NCBI GenBank assembly: GCA_009711805.1
Contig: VEMX01000050.1
Location: 1-49,109 of the forward strand
Direction of reading: 5' to 3'
Length of the DNA stretch: 49,109 bases
From: Balneolaceae bacterium
GTDB taxonomy: Bacteria; Bacteroidota; Rhodothermia; Balneolales; Balneolaceae
Made by a program: the position numbers and the translations under genes
Notes under the pieces: generated by a model
Seen by the model: the letters and a program-made list of their open reading frames with translations, nothing else
The model's database searches: none
Told to the model about the DNA's origin: nothing
In this document: one piece after another, positions 27,329-36,592 of the stretch
How the letters are laid out: each line of letters begins with the position of its first letter
How positions within the stretch are numbered: position 1 is the first letter of the stretch

Positions 27329-29701
27329 TCAGTCTTCATCTTCAGGAATATTGAATTCTACATTTGTACGATAATCCCCCAGCAGATGTTCTGCAAAATA
27401 ATGCCACATCATACGATAGAAATAAGGCTGGTATGACCCAAAGCCATGCCGTTTCCCCGGTAGTATCATCATATCGAAGCGTTTGCCTTCTTTGATAAGG
27501 GCATCGGCCAGGCGAATGGTATTGGCCGGGTGTACATTACTGTCGATGTTGCCATGCACAAGCAGCAGGTGCCCTTTGAGGTTAGCAGCCAGGTCGGCAT
27601 TTTTCTCAATAGGAGCATCAAAAGTGATTTCTTCTTTTTCTACTTCGGTACTGTCTTCCGTCATTTCAGTAACCGTTTTCTTGATTTCTTCCACCCCGTT
27701 ATGGGTTTCGCTCCACCAGCGGTTGTACACATTATTATCGTGGTTACCGGCAGAGGAAACAGCTACATCATAAAAATCAGGATAGCTGAGAAGGGCCGCT
27801 GTCGACATAAATCCGCCACCGGAGTGCCCGGTGATACCCACACGGCTCACATCAATAAAGCTATGGCGGGTACCCAGCTGTTCAATCCCGTATTTGTTAT
27901 CTGCAAGGGGGTAATCTCTGAGATCACCGTAGCCATAGGTGTGATAGTAGCGGGATCGCATGGGGCTTCCACCGCGATTACCAAAGGCAACTACCACAAA
28001 CCCAAGCTGGGCCATGGCTTGATTATTTCCGGATGAGCCCCGGAAAGAAAAACTGGTAGGGAAGGGTTCCGTTTGAGGTCCTGGATACACATAAGAGATA
28101 ATGGGGTATGACTTGGTGGAGTCGAAATCGAACGGTTTCCACATTACTCCGTAGATATCGGTGGCTCCGTCTGCGGCTTTAACTTTGAACTCTTCCGGCG
28201 CAGTCCACCCAATTTCTTTAGCGGGGTTCAGGTCTACCGATTGCAGGTCGATAATGATTTCTCCATCTTCATCACGCACCACTGAGCGGGGAGCAGTATC
28301 TACAGTAGAGAAGTTATCTACAAAATAGTTTCCCTCTTCAGAGTCGTAAATATTATGGTCAGCATCCTCGGGAGTAAGGTGGCGGAAATTGGAGCCGTCA
28401 AACTTCACGCTATACAAGTTGGCGTAATATGGATTTTGCCCTTCTTCACGGCCATAGCCTTCAAAGAAAATAGTTTGAGCGGTGGTGTCAATCTTAACTA
28501 CATTGCCTACTACAAAATTACCGTTGGTAATACGGTTTTTGAGATTTCCTTCACTGTCGTACCTGTATAACTGACCCCAGCCGGTGCGTTCGCTCCACCA
28601 GATATATTCTTCTCCGTCATTAATTATGCCCAGGTACTGGTAGCTCCAGTTAAAATAAGGTTCACTGGTTTCACTAAAAATAACTTCTGTTTCACCGGTG
28701 TTGGTATTAGCCCTGAGGATATCCACTTTGTCTGAAGTGCGATTCATACGATACACATACAGGTGGTCGGAGGAGGCATTGGGGCGGTAGTCACCGGTTT
28801 GTACACGGCCGTAATTGGCACGCAGCGATTGGTCTTCCCACTTGTCGGTGTGGAGGCGGACTTTGGTTTTGTCTTCAATATCAAAAACCTCGATATGCTG
28901 TATGCCTATTTCTTCATCCCCGGGCATGGCGTATTTATATGTTTCCAGTTCAGGGCGTTTTGCCAGGTAGTCGATGACCCAAAGTTCTTCAACATCGCGA
29001 TTGTCGGTACGGCTCACCCATAGCTTTTCTTCATTATCGAACCATCGGGCATTAGGGCGGAGGCGTTCATTGCTGGTGGTATCGCCGGCATCGGCCTGGT
29101 AACTAAACCAGCGTTCGCCATCTTCAGTAAGTTGGTGTTCTACACTGTCAGGATCATCAGAACGCATATAATAGAGGTTGTGATTTTTTGCAAAGGCAAT
29201 ATAGGTGCTGTCGGGAGAGTAGGAGGCCCATTGTTCCCTTTCCTCTTCTTCCAGCGAATCCCCCTTAACCAATTCATTTCCATCAATGGTATAAGTGAAA
29301 TTAATACTGTCTACATGGAAGGTGAAGAGGCCTTTATCGTCATCGTAATCGAAGCCTTTGAGGTCAAGATCGAGGGCGTTGAACGGACGGTTAAAAGTTT
29401 CGGAAAGCTCAGCAGCAAGTTCATTTCGGTCAAAAAGATCTCGTTGTCGTTTCCGGTTGGTTTCTACATAGTACCAGTTTTTGCCATCCGGATTGTCAAA
29501 AGTGTACCAGAAATCATTGCTGTCTTCAATCCATCTGGGATATACGGAAAGGTCCCCGACTATTTTTTGTATTTTCTTGCCTGTAAATCGTTCAGCTTGC
29601 TCAAAGTTTGCTGTTTGTGCCAAAGCCGAAGCACAAAAAAACAGGCTCATTATAAACGTAAGTGTACCTAAAAGTAGGTGTTTGGTATCGATATTTTTCA
29701 T
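27329..29701 (-). CDS. secreted S9 family peptidase (DPP-IV type)
   Basis: A 790-aa exported peptidase. The start at 29701 (MKNIDTKHLLL) is preferred to the in-frame codon 9 bases earlier. A signal peptide follows (ending ASALAQ). The N-terminal part to about residue 500 is a beta-propeller of the DPP4 N type. The C-terminal alpha/beta hydrolase has the nucleophile near Ser627 in GHSGGGF, Asp in HGNIDSNVHP and His in GKRHGFG. Members cut dipeptides from exposed N-termini in the periplasm. The upstream gap on the minus strand is short (55 bases to the next gene). Confidence 0.9.
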   Translation of the reverse strand: MKNIDTKHLLLGTLTFIMSLFFCASALAQTANFEQAERFTGKKIQKIVGDLSVYPRWIEDSNDFWYTFDNPDGKNWYYVETNRKRQRDLFDRNELAAELSETFNRPFNALDLDLKGFDYDDDKGLFTFHVDSINFTYTIDGNELVKGDSLEEEEREQWASYSPDSTYIAFAKNHNLYYMRSDDPDSVEHQLTEDGERWFSYQADAGDTTSNERLRPNARWFDNEEKLWVSRTDNRDVEELWVIDYLAKRPELETYKYAMPGDEEIGIQHIEVFDIEDKTKVRLHTDKWEDQSLRANYGRVQTGDYRPNASSDHLYVYRMNRTSDKVDILRANTNTGETEVIFSETSEPYFNWSYQYLGIINDGEEYIWWSERTGWGQLYRYDSEGNLKNRITNGNFVVGNVVKIDTTAQTIFFEGYGREEGQNPYYANLYSVKFDGSNFRHLTPEDADHNIYDSEEGNYFVDNFSTVDTAPRSVVRDEDGEIIIDLQSVDLNPAKEIGWTAPEEFKVKAADGATDIYGVMWKPFDFDSTKSYPIISYVYPGPQTEPFPTSFSFRGSSGNNQAMAQLGFVVVAFGNRGGSPMRSRYYHTYGYGDLRDYPLADNKYGIEQLGTRHSFIDVSRVGITGHSGGGFMSTAALLSYPDFYDVAVSSAGNHDNNVYNRWWSETHNGVEEIKKTVTEMTEDSTEVEKEEITFDAPIEKNADLAANLKGHLLLVHGNIDSNVHPANTIRLADALIKEGKRFDMMILPGKRHGFGSYQPYFYRMMWHYFAEHLLGDYRTNVEFNIPEDED

Positions 29702-29756
29702 GAATAGCATCGTAAGTTAAAATTACAATGCTAATAAACGGCTTTATTTTGTAAAA

Positions 29757-30263
29757 TTATTCAAAATGCTCTTTTTCATCTCTATAATCTTCATCACTTA
29801 AAAGACCCTGTTGCCACAGCCCGGTCAAATAATCGAGGCGGTCCATGCTGCCGGCATCGTAGGAAGGTTGCTGAGGCTGAAGTTTCTTTTCAGCTTCCAA
29901 GCGCTTCAGTTCTGCGACTATGGCTTTATCTATAGCCTGCTGAAGCTGTTCGGGACTATCGATCCCTGGCATCTCTATCTTGCGAGCTTGGGTCTTAAGT
30001 ACAAGGGTGCCTACGCCAAAAGACTGGTTTTGAATTTTGGTTTGCCGAATATTAGCCAGGTCAATCTTGTGCGTGAAACTGGCATTGATAACCGTAATAT
30101 CCCGGTCGGTAATGATGTAAGAATAGGACCGGTGTTTTGTGATTGTTCTCCAGAGAATGAAGATGCCCACGAGGAGCGGGGTTAATAAAATACCCAGTGT
30201 ATAGCCCCAGAAAAAAGCTTTCCAGGAAGGGGAGAGGGTGATTGATTTGTCAGCTTGTGGCAT
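29757..30263 (-). CDS. PH-domain membrane protein with SHOCT-like tail
   Basis: A 168-aa protein. One long hydrophobic segment (about residues 13-34) precedes a bacterial PH-like (YdbS/bPH2) domain: SYIITDRDITVINASF and the closing QQAIDKAI. The last 30 residues (MDRLDYLTGLWQQGLLSDEDY) are a SHOCT-type short helix pair. Such proteins are membrane-associated and of unknown function. It is transcribed divergently from ccmC. Confidence 0.72.
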   Translation of the reverse strand: MPQADKSITLSPSWKAFFWGYTLGILLTPLLVGIFILWRTITKHRSYSYIITDRDITVINASFTHKIDLANIRQTKIQNQSFGVGTLVLKTQARKIEMPGIDSPEQLQQAIDKAIVAELKRLEAEKKLQPQQPSYDAGSMDRLDYLTGLWQQGLLSDEDYRDEKEHFE

Positions 30264-30357
30264 AAAAATGTTTACAGATTAAAATCCAAATTATCCAAGA
30301 CGAATTCGTATATTTGACGAATAAAACATTCTCATAGTTAACAAAATTCAGATACTC

Positions 30358-31014
30358 TTGAAACCCTGGAAATATGTAATTTCTGCCTGGATGACACTGG
30401 TGATTACAGGCGGGTTCCTCATTAACATTCCTGATATTCCGATACTTGAGCAAACGGCGAGAAACCTGTTTTTCCATGTTCCCATGTGGACCACGATGTT
30501 TTCCATGTTTCTGATAAGTTTTTGGTTCAGTATAAAATACCTGAACAATTTTGAAAGAGAAGCAGATATAAAAGCATCTTCTGCGGCAAGCGTGGGTATG
30601 GTTTTTGGGATTTGCGGATTGCTTACCGGGTCGCTTTGGGCTCGTTTTACCTGGGGTTCGTGGTGGACCTTCGCCGAACCCAAAATGAATCTTGCAGCCC
30701 TGGCTATGATGATTTATGTAGCCTATTTCGTGCTCAGATCTGCCTTCGATGACGAGGAAAAAAGAGCTAAACTTTCAGCGGTATATAATATTTTTGCAGT
30801 CACTACCATTCCCTTTTTGTTATATGTAGTACCCCGAAAACTAACCAGCCTGCATCCGGGAGCCGATGGGAATCCTGCATTTAGCGAGATTACATCTCCT
30901 GAACTGCGTTATATTTTATATCCGGCCATGATCGGTTTTATCGCATTTGCATACTGGATTTATACCATCATACGCCGATATAAAACGGTACAATACAACA
31001 TTCATAATTCGTAA
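30358..31014 (+). CDS. ccmC: cytochrome c biogenesis protein CcmC (haem handling)
   Basis: A 218-aa six-helix inner-membrane protein. The WWD motif is present as WGSWWTFAEPKMN at about 99-111, and His40 (NLFFHVP) and the later LHPGADG give the two haem-side histidines. CcmC loads haem on to CcmE. The start is a TTG at 30358; no ATG or GTG lies in frame upstream. First gene of the ccmC-ccmD-ccmE-ccmF run; ccmA and ccmB, normally just before it, are absent here. Confidence 0.9.
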   Translation: MKPWKYVISAWMTLVITGGFLINIPDIPILEQTARNLFFHVPMWTTMFSMFLISFWFSIKYLNNFEREADIKASSAASVGMVFGICGLLTGSLWARFTWGSWWTFAEPKMNLAALAMMIYVAYFVLRSAFDDEEKRAKLSAVYNIFAVTTIPFLLYVVPRKLTSLHPGADGNPAFSEITSPELRYILYPAMIGFIAFAYWIYTIIRRYKTVQYNIHNS

Positions 31015-31042
31015 CTTCCGTTAAGAAATTTTTTAAAACCCA

Positions 31043-31276
31043 ATGCAAGAAGATACACTCGCAACCGTTGACACGCTGACCCAGACCTACTCCGATAAAT
31101 GGAGTGGAACAACGGGAGTAGAAGAAGCAAATGCATTTGTTCAGCTAATGTCATCCAATGAACTGATATATGTAGTGCTGGGAGTGACCCTCATTATATG
31201 GTTTGTGCTGCTCTTCTTTTTGTTTAGAGTAGACCAGAAAGTTTCCAGGCTGGAAGAAGAAATTAAATCACAGTAA
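31043..31276 (+). CDS. CcmD-like small membrane protein
   Basis: A 77-aa protein with one membrane helix (about 41-63) and a charged C-terminus (RVDQKVSRLEEEIK). Size, single helix and place between ccmC and ccmE identify it as CcmD, which helps release haem-CcmE from CcmABC in known systems. The N-terminal 35 residues are longer than usual. Sequence alone would not name it. Confidence 0.75.
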   Translation: MQEDTLATVDTLTQTYSDKWSGTTGVEEANAFVQLMSSNELIYVVLGVTLIIWFVLLFFLFRVDQKVSRLEEEIKSQ

Positions 31277-31283
31277 TCGACAT

Positions 31284-31679
31284 ATGAAACCAAAGCTCAT
31301 TTTAGGAATTATAGCAATTGTAGGATTTACCTCTTTGCTGATGTACAATTTTGGCGAAAGCATAAGCACCTACACTACCTTTGATGTAGCCGCCGAGCAT
31401 GGAAGTGCGCACGTTCCCGGTACCTGGGACAACACCAAAGAATACGGTTTTTCCAAAGAAAGCCGGCAGTTCACATTTTATATGAAAGATGAAGCCGGCA
31501 ACTCCCGAAAAGTGGTTTATCCCAAAGCCAAACCGAACAACTTTGAGCAAGCCGACCGCCTGGTTGTAATTGGTGAGATGAAAGGGAATATATTTTATGC
31601 AGACGAGATGCTTATGAAGTGTCCTTCCAAATATAATGATGCCAATCCCGGCGAATTTACCAAAGCCTCTGAAAGTTAA
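31284..31679 (+). CDS. ccmE: haem chaperone CcmE, CXXXY variant
   Basis: A 131-aa periplasmic chaperone with an N-terminal membrane anchor (residues 5-22) that ferries haem from CcmC to CcmF. The OB fold runs about 28-110. The usual haem-binding His (HxxxY) is replaced by Cys113 in KCPSKYN, giving C-x3-Y. This variant is known from archaea, some Deltaproteobacteria and others (the System I* type). It is 7 bases after ccmD. Confidence 0.9.
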   Translation: MKPKLILGIIAIVGFTSLLMYNFGESISTYTTFDVAAEHGSAHVPGTWDNTKEYGFSKESRQFTFYMKDEAGNSRKVVYPKAKPNNFEQADRLVVIGEMKGNIFYADEMLMKCPSKYNDANPGEFTKASES

Positions 31680-31718
31680 GCCCTGTAATTTCTCACCCCT
31701 GATTGGTCACACTGTCTT

Positions 31719-34229
31719 ATGTTAGGAACCCTTGGAAAAATTCTGATATCAGCTTCCTTTTTAGCTGCTCTTCTATCTTCTTTACTTTTCTTCTTTGCTG
31801 CATATCGGGACGATAGCACCTACCTGAAAGCCGGAAACTGGCTGTTTGGACTTAAAGCTTCTTTACTGATTATAGCTTCAGGTATTTTAGTATTCCTTAT
31901 TTTTGAACACCAGTTCCAATACTACTACGTGTTCAACTACACCAGTATGGATTTAGATCCCAAATATCTCTGGTCTGCCTTTTACGGGGGGCAGGAAGGT
32001 AGTTTTATGCTGTGGATTATATTCTCTTCCTTTTTCGGTTTTGGCCTGATGAAGTGGACGCGGAATCCTTATAAGGGTCCTGTATTATTCTTCCTGGCAC
32101 TGACTCAGGTATTTCTACTATCTATGGTGCTGGGATGGGATGTAGGCCTGTTTAAGCTGGGGGCATCTCCCTTCCGTACGCTGGCCGAAGCAATGCCCAA
32201 TGCTCCCATTCTACAATCCAACCCGGACTTTATCCCTCAGGACGGACAAGGATTAAACGACTTGCTGAAAAGCCCATGGATGATGATACATCCGCCCATT
32301 TTATTTGTGGGTTTCTCGATGATGACCATCCCATTTTGTTTTGCCATGGCCGCTCTTTGGAAACAAAAATACAACGAGTGGGTAGGACCGGCTCTTCCGT
32401 GGACCCTGGGTGCAAATGTGGCCATGTTAACCGCTATTTTTCTGGGAGGGTATTGGGCTTATGTAACTCTTTCTTTCGGTGGGTTCTGGGCCTGGGATCC
32501 CGTAGAAAATGCCTCGTTGGTACCGTGGCTTTTTGGAACCGCAGGCATTCACACCATGATTATCCAGCGTAAAAGCTCCATTGCCCAAAAATCCTCTATC
32601 CTTTTTGCCATCCTGGCTTATATGGCGGTAGTGTACGAGACCTTTCTGACACGGTCTGGAGTACTTTCAGATTCATCCGTACACAGTTTTGTAGATCTTG
32701 GACTGTACAACCAGCTGCTGGCCTTCATGCTGGTGATATCCGGAGTGGGACTGGGGATGTTTTTCTGGAGATATAAAGAACTGCCCTCTCCCAAAAAAGA
32801 ATCTAAAATATTAAGTCGGGAGTTTATGACTTTTGCCGGCGCCATTTTCCTCCTTTTATTGGGATTGGTGATTATACTGGGTACCAGTTCTCCTATTATA
32901 GGGACTCTGTTTGCTGAACGACCCACTCCTCCCGAGATCAGTTTTTATAATGATTGGAGCATGCCTATTGTGATGATAATGGCTCTGCTTACCGTGATTG
33001 GCCAGTTTTTATTCTGGAAGAAGCATGATGCAGAGTCACTGGCCTCAGCCCTCATAAACCCCTTGTTGGTAACCAGTGTACTTACGATTACCTCTGTCAT
33101 TTTTGGGGATGTTCGCAATCTGTATTATATGGTGTACCTGTTTACCGGTTTCTTTGCGGTGGTAGGGAATGGCTGGATTGTGATACGCCTTGCCAAACAA
33201 AAACCCATGCTTATTGGAGGTGCACTCACGCATGTGGGCTTCGGAGTACTCTTAATTGGGATACTGGCTTCCTCCGCCTACAACAGTCCATTGCTGGATG
33301 CCGAAACCAAAAACTTTAATGCAGCTGTAGAGCGGGGCGAAGTTAAGGATGAACAGGGCTTCACAGTTAGCCAGAAAGTAAATATTCTACAGTTTAACCT
33401 GAACGAGCCCCTTATACTTAATGACGAGTATGTGGTAACCTATGTAGGGTATAGCCTGGAGGATCAAAACAGGCCGGGACAGCAAACCTATAAGCTAAAG
33501 TTTGAACCCCTGGATGGCGGAGCACCTTTCTATCTGAACCCGGAAGTATATCCCATGCTGAGCAGTTCTACGGCAGACAACATACAGTGGGCGGTAGATC
33601 CTGATGTGAAAACAGGCTGGTTGAGTGATATCTATTTATATGTTTCCGGCAGTTCGTATGTAGATCAGCGGAATAAACAAATTGAACGAAGAAAGAAGCA
33701 GGAGATGCAAAATGTAGCCGCTCCTGATACCGCAGCTTCTGAAGAAGAGGACAACATCCCCGAACAACAAACCATAGAATTCGGCATAGGGCAAACGGTA
33801 GAAGTGGGAGGATTCAAAATTCGTTTTGTGAATTATACCCAGGCAGACTCGCTCAGCCTACCCTCCAATACAACCATAGGAGTCCGGGCAGAGGTTGAGC
33901 TTATGCACCCGGCAAGCGGTCAAATACATACACTGGAACCTCTTTTTGCAGTATATACCGATGAAGGCAAAAGTTATATTTATTCGCCTCCGGTCTCCAT
34001 TCCCAAGTATGGACTGTCGTTTCAGTTCACGAAGATCAATCCCCAGGAAAATAATATAGAGCTCACTATTTTGGGCCTTCAGGAAGAGTATGAAGAAGAG
34101 TGGATTGTGGTGACGGCTGAGAAGAAACCATTTATATCGGTGGTATGGGCCGGTACATTTTTACTTATGATTGGATTCAGTGTCTCAATTTTCAGACATT
34201 GGGGAAGAGAACGAAAAAAGAATGCCTGA
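31719..34229 (+). CDS. ccmF: cytochrome c maturation protein CcmF
   Basis: An 836-aa multi-helix inner-membrane protein of the haem lyase that ligates haem to apocytochrome c. The WWD motif is FGGFWAWDPVENAS near residue 250-265 and the PPILFVGF and FLTRSGVLSDSSVHSF segments are conserved. A hydrophilic periplasmic domain (about 565-800) precedes the last helix, longer than in Proteobacteria (usually about 650 aa total). The last 8 bases overlap the next gene. No ccmG/ccmH is nearby. Confidence 0.93.
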   Translation: MLGTLGKILISASFLAALLSSLLFFFAAYRDDSTYLKAGNWLFGLKASLLIIASGILVFLIFEHQFQYYYVFNYTSMDLDPKYLWSAFYGGQEGSFMLWIIFSSFFGFGLMKWTRNPYKGPVLFFLALTQVFLLSMVLGWDVGLFKLGASPFRTLAEAMPNAPILQSNPDFIPQDGQGLNDLLKSPWMMIHPPILFVGFSMMTIPFCFAMAALWKQKYNEWVGPALPWTLGANVAMLTAIFLGGYWAYVTLSFGGFWAWDPVENASLVPWLFGTAGIHTMIIQRKSSIAQKSSILFAILAYMAVVYETFLTRSGVLSDSSVHSFVDLGLYNQLLAFMLVISGVGLGMFFWRYKELPSPKKESKILSREFMTFAGAIFLLLLGLVIILGTSSPIIGTLFAERPTPPEISFYNDWSMPIVMIMALLTVIGQFLFWKKHDAESLASALINPLLVTSVLTITSVIFGDVRNLYYMVYLFTGFFAVVGNGWIVIRLAKQKPMLIGGALTHVGFGVLLIGILASSAYNSPLLDAETKNFNAAVERGEVKDEQGFTVSQKVNILQFNLNEPLILNDEYVVTYVGYSLEDQNRPGQQTYKLKFEPLDGGAPFYLNPEVYPMLSSSTADNIQWAVDPDVKTGWLSDIYLYVSGSSYVDQRNKQIERRKKQEMQNVAAPDTAASEEEDNIPEQQTIEFGIGQTVEVGGFKIRFVNYTQADSLSLPSNTTIGVRAEVELMHPASGQIHTLEPLFAVYTDEGKSYIYSPPVSIPKYGLSFQFTKINPQENNIELTILGLQEEYEEEWIVVTAEKKPFISVVWAGTFLLMIGFSVSIFRHWGRERKKNA

Positions 34230-34971
34230 AACCAATGTTCAGCATCAAACAGATCCACAGATGACATTAACCCAAAAGATCAGACTTAAAATGAGAAGAC
34301 AATTTAATTTTATTGTTGGCCATGTATTATTGATTAGTCTGGTTTGTGGATTGTTATGTGTTGAGGTACAGGCACAACATTCTCAGGAAGAAGATTTACC
34401 CTCTCCAAGAGGAGCCTTTTTGCGTTCGATGGTCGTTCCGGGATGGGGGCATCATTATACCAATAGTGAAAACTGGAACAGGGGAAAAATTCACCTTGTT
34501 GCCGATGCCGCACTTATATTGTCGTACCTGGGCCTCAACGCCCGGGCCAATTCGCTGGAGAACGATTACTATACCTTAGCTCAAAGTGAGGCAGGTGCCG
34601 ACCTGGATAACAAATCGCGGGCGTACCGAATAGCCATTGGTAATTATGATAACCTCCAGGAATATAATGACGCTCAGCTTCAGCTCCGCAACTGGGACAG
34701 CATTTATCCCAATACGGCTGAGTATCGGTGGGAGTGGAAAGACAGTGACTCGAGATTCCAATACCAGGATAGCCGGGAAAAGGTAGACCGCAACCGGGGA
34801 CAGCTGCCTACACTTCTTACCCTTATGGTAGCCAATAGACTGATAAGCGGCATCAGCGCATTTATACAGGCCCGTAATTTATGGGAGAATGCCCCCGACG
34901 CCAGCTTCTCATACATCAACACCCCCCATGGACAAAAAGGGGTTGTAGCCAACCTCCGGTTCAATTTTTGA
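34222..34971 (+). CDS. DUF5683-like exported protein
   Basis: A protein of up to 249 aa that starts inside the end of ccmF (ATG at 34222); ATG at 34261 or 34291 are alternatives and the last gives the most ordinary signal peptide (ending VEVQA). The PRGAFLRSMVVPGWGHHYT motif is that of DUF5683, a Bacteroidota-type envelope family with unknown function. Three or four short hydrophobic stretches follow. Translational coupling with ccmF is likely, but a role in cytochrome assembly is not shown. Confidence 0.7.
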   Translation: MPETNVQHQTDPQMTLTQKIRLKMRRQFNFIVGHVLLISLVCGLLCVEVQAQHSQEEDLPSPRGAFLRSMVVPGWGHHYTNSENWNRGKIHLVADAALILSYLGLNARANSLENDYYTLAQSEAGADLDNKSRAYRIAIGNYDNLQEYNDAQLQLRNWDSIYPNTAEYRWEWKDSDSRFQYQDSREKVDRNRGQLPTLLTLMVANRLISGISAFIQARNLWENAPDASFSYINTPHGQKGVVANLRFNF

Positions 34972-35215
34972 TATCCCCTCGGTGCCAATACCCCTGTATT
35001 GTCATGGGCATCCCGGGAGTTCGCTCTGAATAACACGTTGATAAAGGCAAGAAAAAGAAAATAATAAAAACCCCATCTCCCGAGGGGATGTCTACGGCAC
35101 GCGAGGGCTGCGTAAGCCTTGCGAAGCAGCCCGCGGCAGTCTCCTTGTTCATGGCAGCTGGTGTAATCAGCGTTGATGCAGATCCCAAACATATTTTGGG
35201 AGATCGCCGCGTCGG

Positions 35216-35764
35216 GGTACTTACCCAATTAGTGTGTCCGGAGGTCTTGCTTGTGTAGGTTAACAACGTACTTATTTTTTGAGTTAGTTGGTAGCTGGCT
35301 CAGGCGGAAAAAGGTTCGTATCGTATTTAATTGGGTACTTTTCTTCGGTAGCACCGCTTGTCCATGGCTACATGCCCTAACAAGGTGACTCCGCATCTTC
35401 TCCCGATCAAATCGGGATGCGTGCGGGAAAACCCCGTCATCCCGGACAAGGCGTAACGAAGTGAAGTCGCCGATCCGGGATCTCCCGCCACATGGGTTGC
35501 ACCTGCCACGGCCTCCTTGTTAACCACCTTGCCCGTACCAGGGAGATCGCGGGTCTTCGTATACACTTCGCCCGCGATGACTCCTTCTTTAATACCCCCG
35601 TAGTTTAGATAGGTGAACCCCGCCCGATATCTTGGTTCATTGTTTAAGGGGGCAAATCGCCGGTATTTTCCTCGCCATTTCTCACAGACCCCTGCCAGCA
35701 CCGCCAAACCTACACAAGAAGACTTTTTTATGCTACCGGAAGACACACTTTCCTGGGAAGTACC
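35216..35764. mobile_element. 549-bp non-autonomous element, copy B (uninterrupted)
   Basis: Same element as copy A (12318-13099). GGTACTT at the left end and AAGTACC at the right are inverted; inverted similarity reaches about 60 bp inward with gaps. CCGCGTCGG lies directly on both sides (35207-35215 and 35765-35773), so this copy has a full target duplication (8-9 bp; ends are ambiguous by a base or two). It keeps the empty TTTAA site (35643-35647). A 139-codon frame on the minus strand (35327-35746) runs through its hairpins and is not convincingly a gene. Confidence 0.85.
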
Positions 35765-35966
35765 CCGCGTCGGTGCTGTACCGGGCCTGATTGAAGTCTC
35801 GGCTGCCCTGGGTTGGTCTATCGCAAATCAGTAGCCCTCGGCCCCAATGCCCCGGTTGGCTATGGTTATCAAAAAACATCATTTGCACCCCAATCAACAT
35901 CTCGTATATTCTGTCTGAACACAGAGGTACGTAATTATAAAAGACATCCCTAACATACTCAAAGTT

Positions 35967-36554
35967 ATGACTCCAATTATTATTCTCGTAATCATCCTGG
36001 TTGTTGTGATTGCCTTGTCCATCGGTATTTACAACAAATTGGTAACGCTTCGAAACCGCTTAAGAAATGCATTTGCCCAAATTGATGTGCAGCTTAAGCG
36101 ACGGTATGACCTGATCCCAAACCTGGTGGAAATCGCAAAATCGTATATGGAACATGAACGAGAGACGCTTGAGGCGGTTATTCAGGCCAGAAATCAGGCG
36201 CAGCAGGCTGAAGAAAAGGCGGCAGGTCAGCCGGATGATCCCGAAGCTATGCAAAATTTAATGGGTGCGGAACAGGCATTAACGGGGTCATTGGGTAGGT
36301 TATTTGCCCTTTCGGAAAACTATCCCGACCTGAAGGCAAATCAGAATATGATGCAGCTCTCTGAAGAGCTCTCGTCTACGGAAAATAAAGTTGCATTTGC
36401 AAGGCAGGCATTTAATGATGCGGTGATGAACTACAATACATATCGAGAAAAATTCCCAAACATGATGTTTGCAAACACCTTTGGATTTTCTCCGGCCCAA
36501 CAATTTGTAATCGAATCCCCGGAAGAGCGAGAAGCACCAAAAGTGTCGTTCTGA
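35967..36554 (+). CDS. lemA: LemA family protein
   Basis: A 195-aa protein with an N-terminal membrane helix (about residues 4-23) and a long helical domain, matching LemA: LRNRLRNAFAQIDVQLKRRYDLIPNLV at 30-56 and a late YNTYREKFPNMMFANTFGF. LemA proteins are membrane-anchored with unclear function and usually lie beside an M48 protease or TPM gene. Here the M48 gene follows by 38 bases. Confidence 0.92.
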   Translation: MTPIIILVIILVVVIALSIGIYNKLVTLRNRLRNAFAQIDVQLKRRYDLIPNLVEIAKSYMEHERETLEAVIQARNQAQQAEEKAAGQPDDPEAMQNLMGAEQALTGSLGRLFALSENYPDLKANQNMMQLSEELSSTENKVAFARQAFNDAVMNYNTYREKFPNMMFANTFGFSPAQQFVIESPEEREAPKVSF

Positions 36555-36592
36555 TTTGTGATTTTTCTTCAAAAACTAAGTTGATGGCGTAA

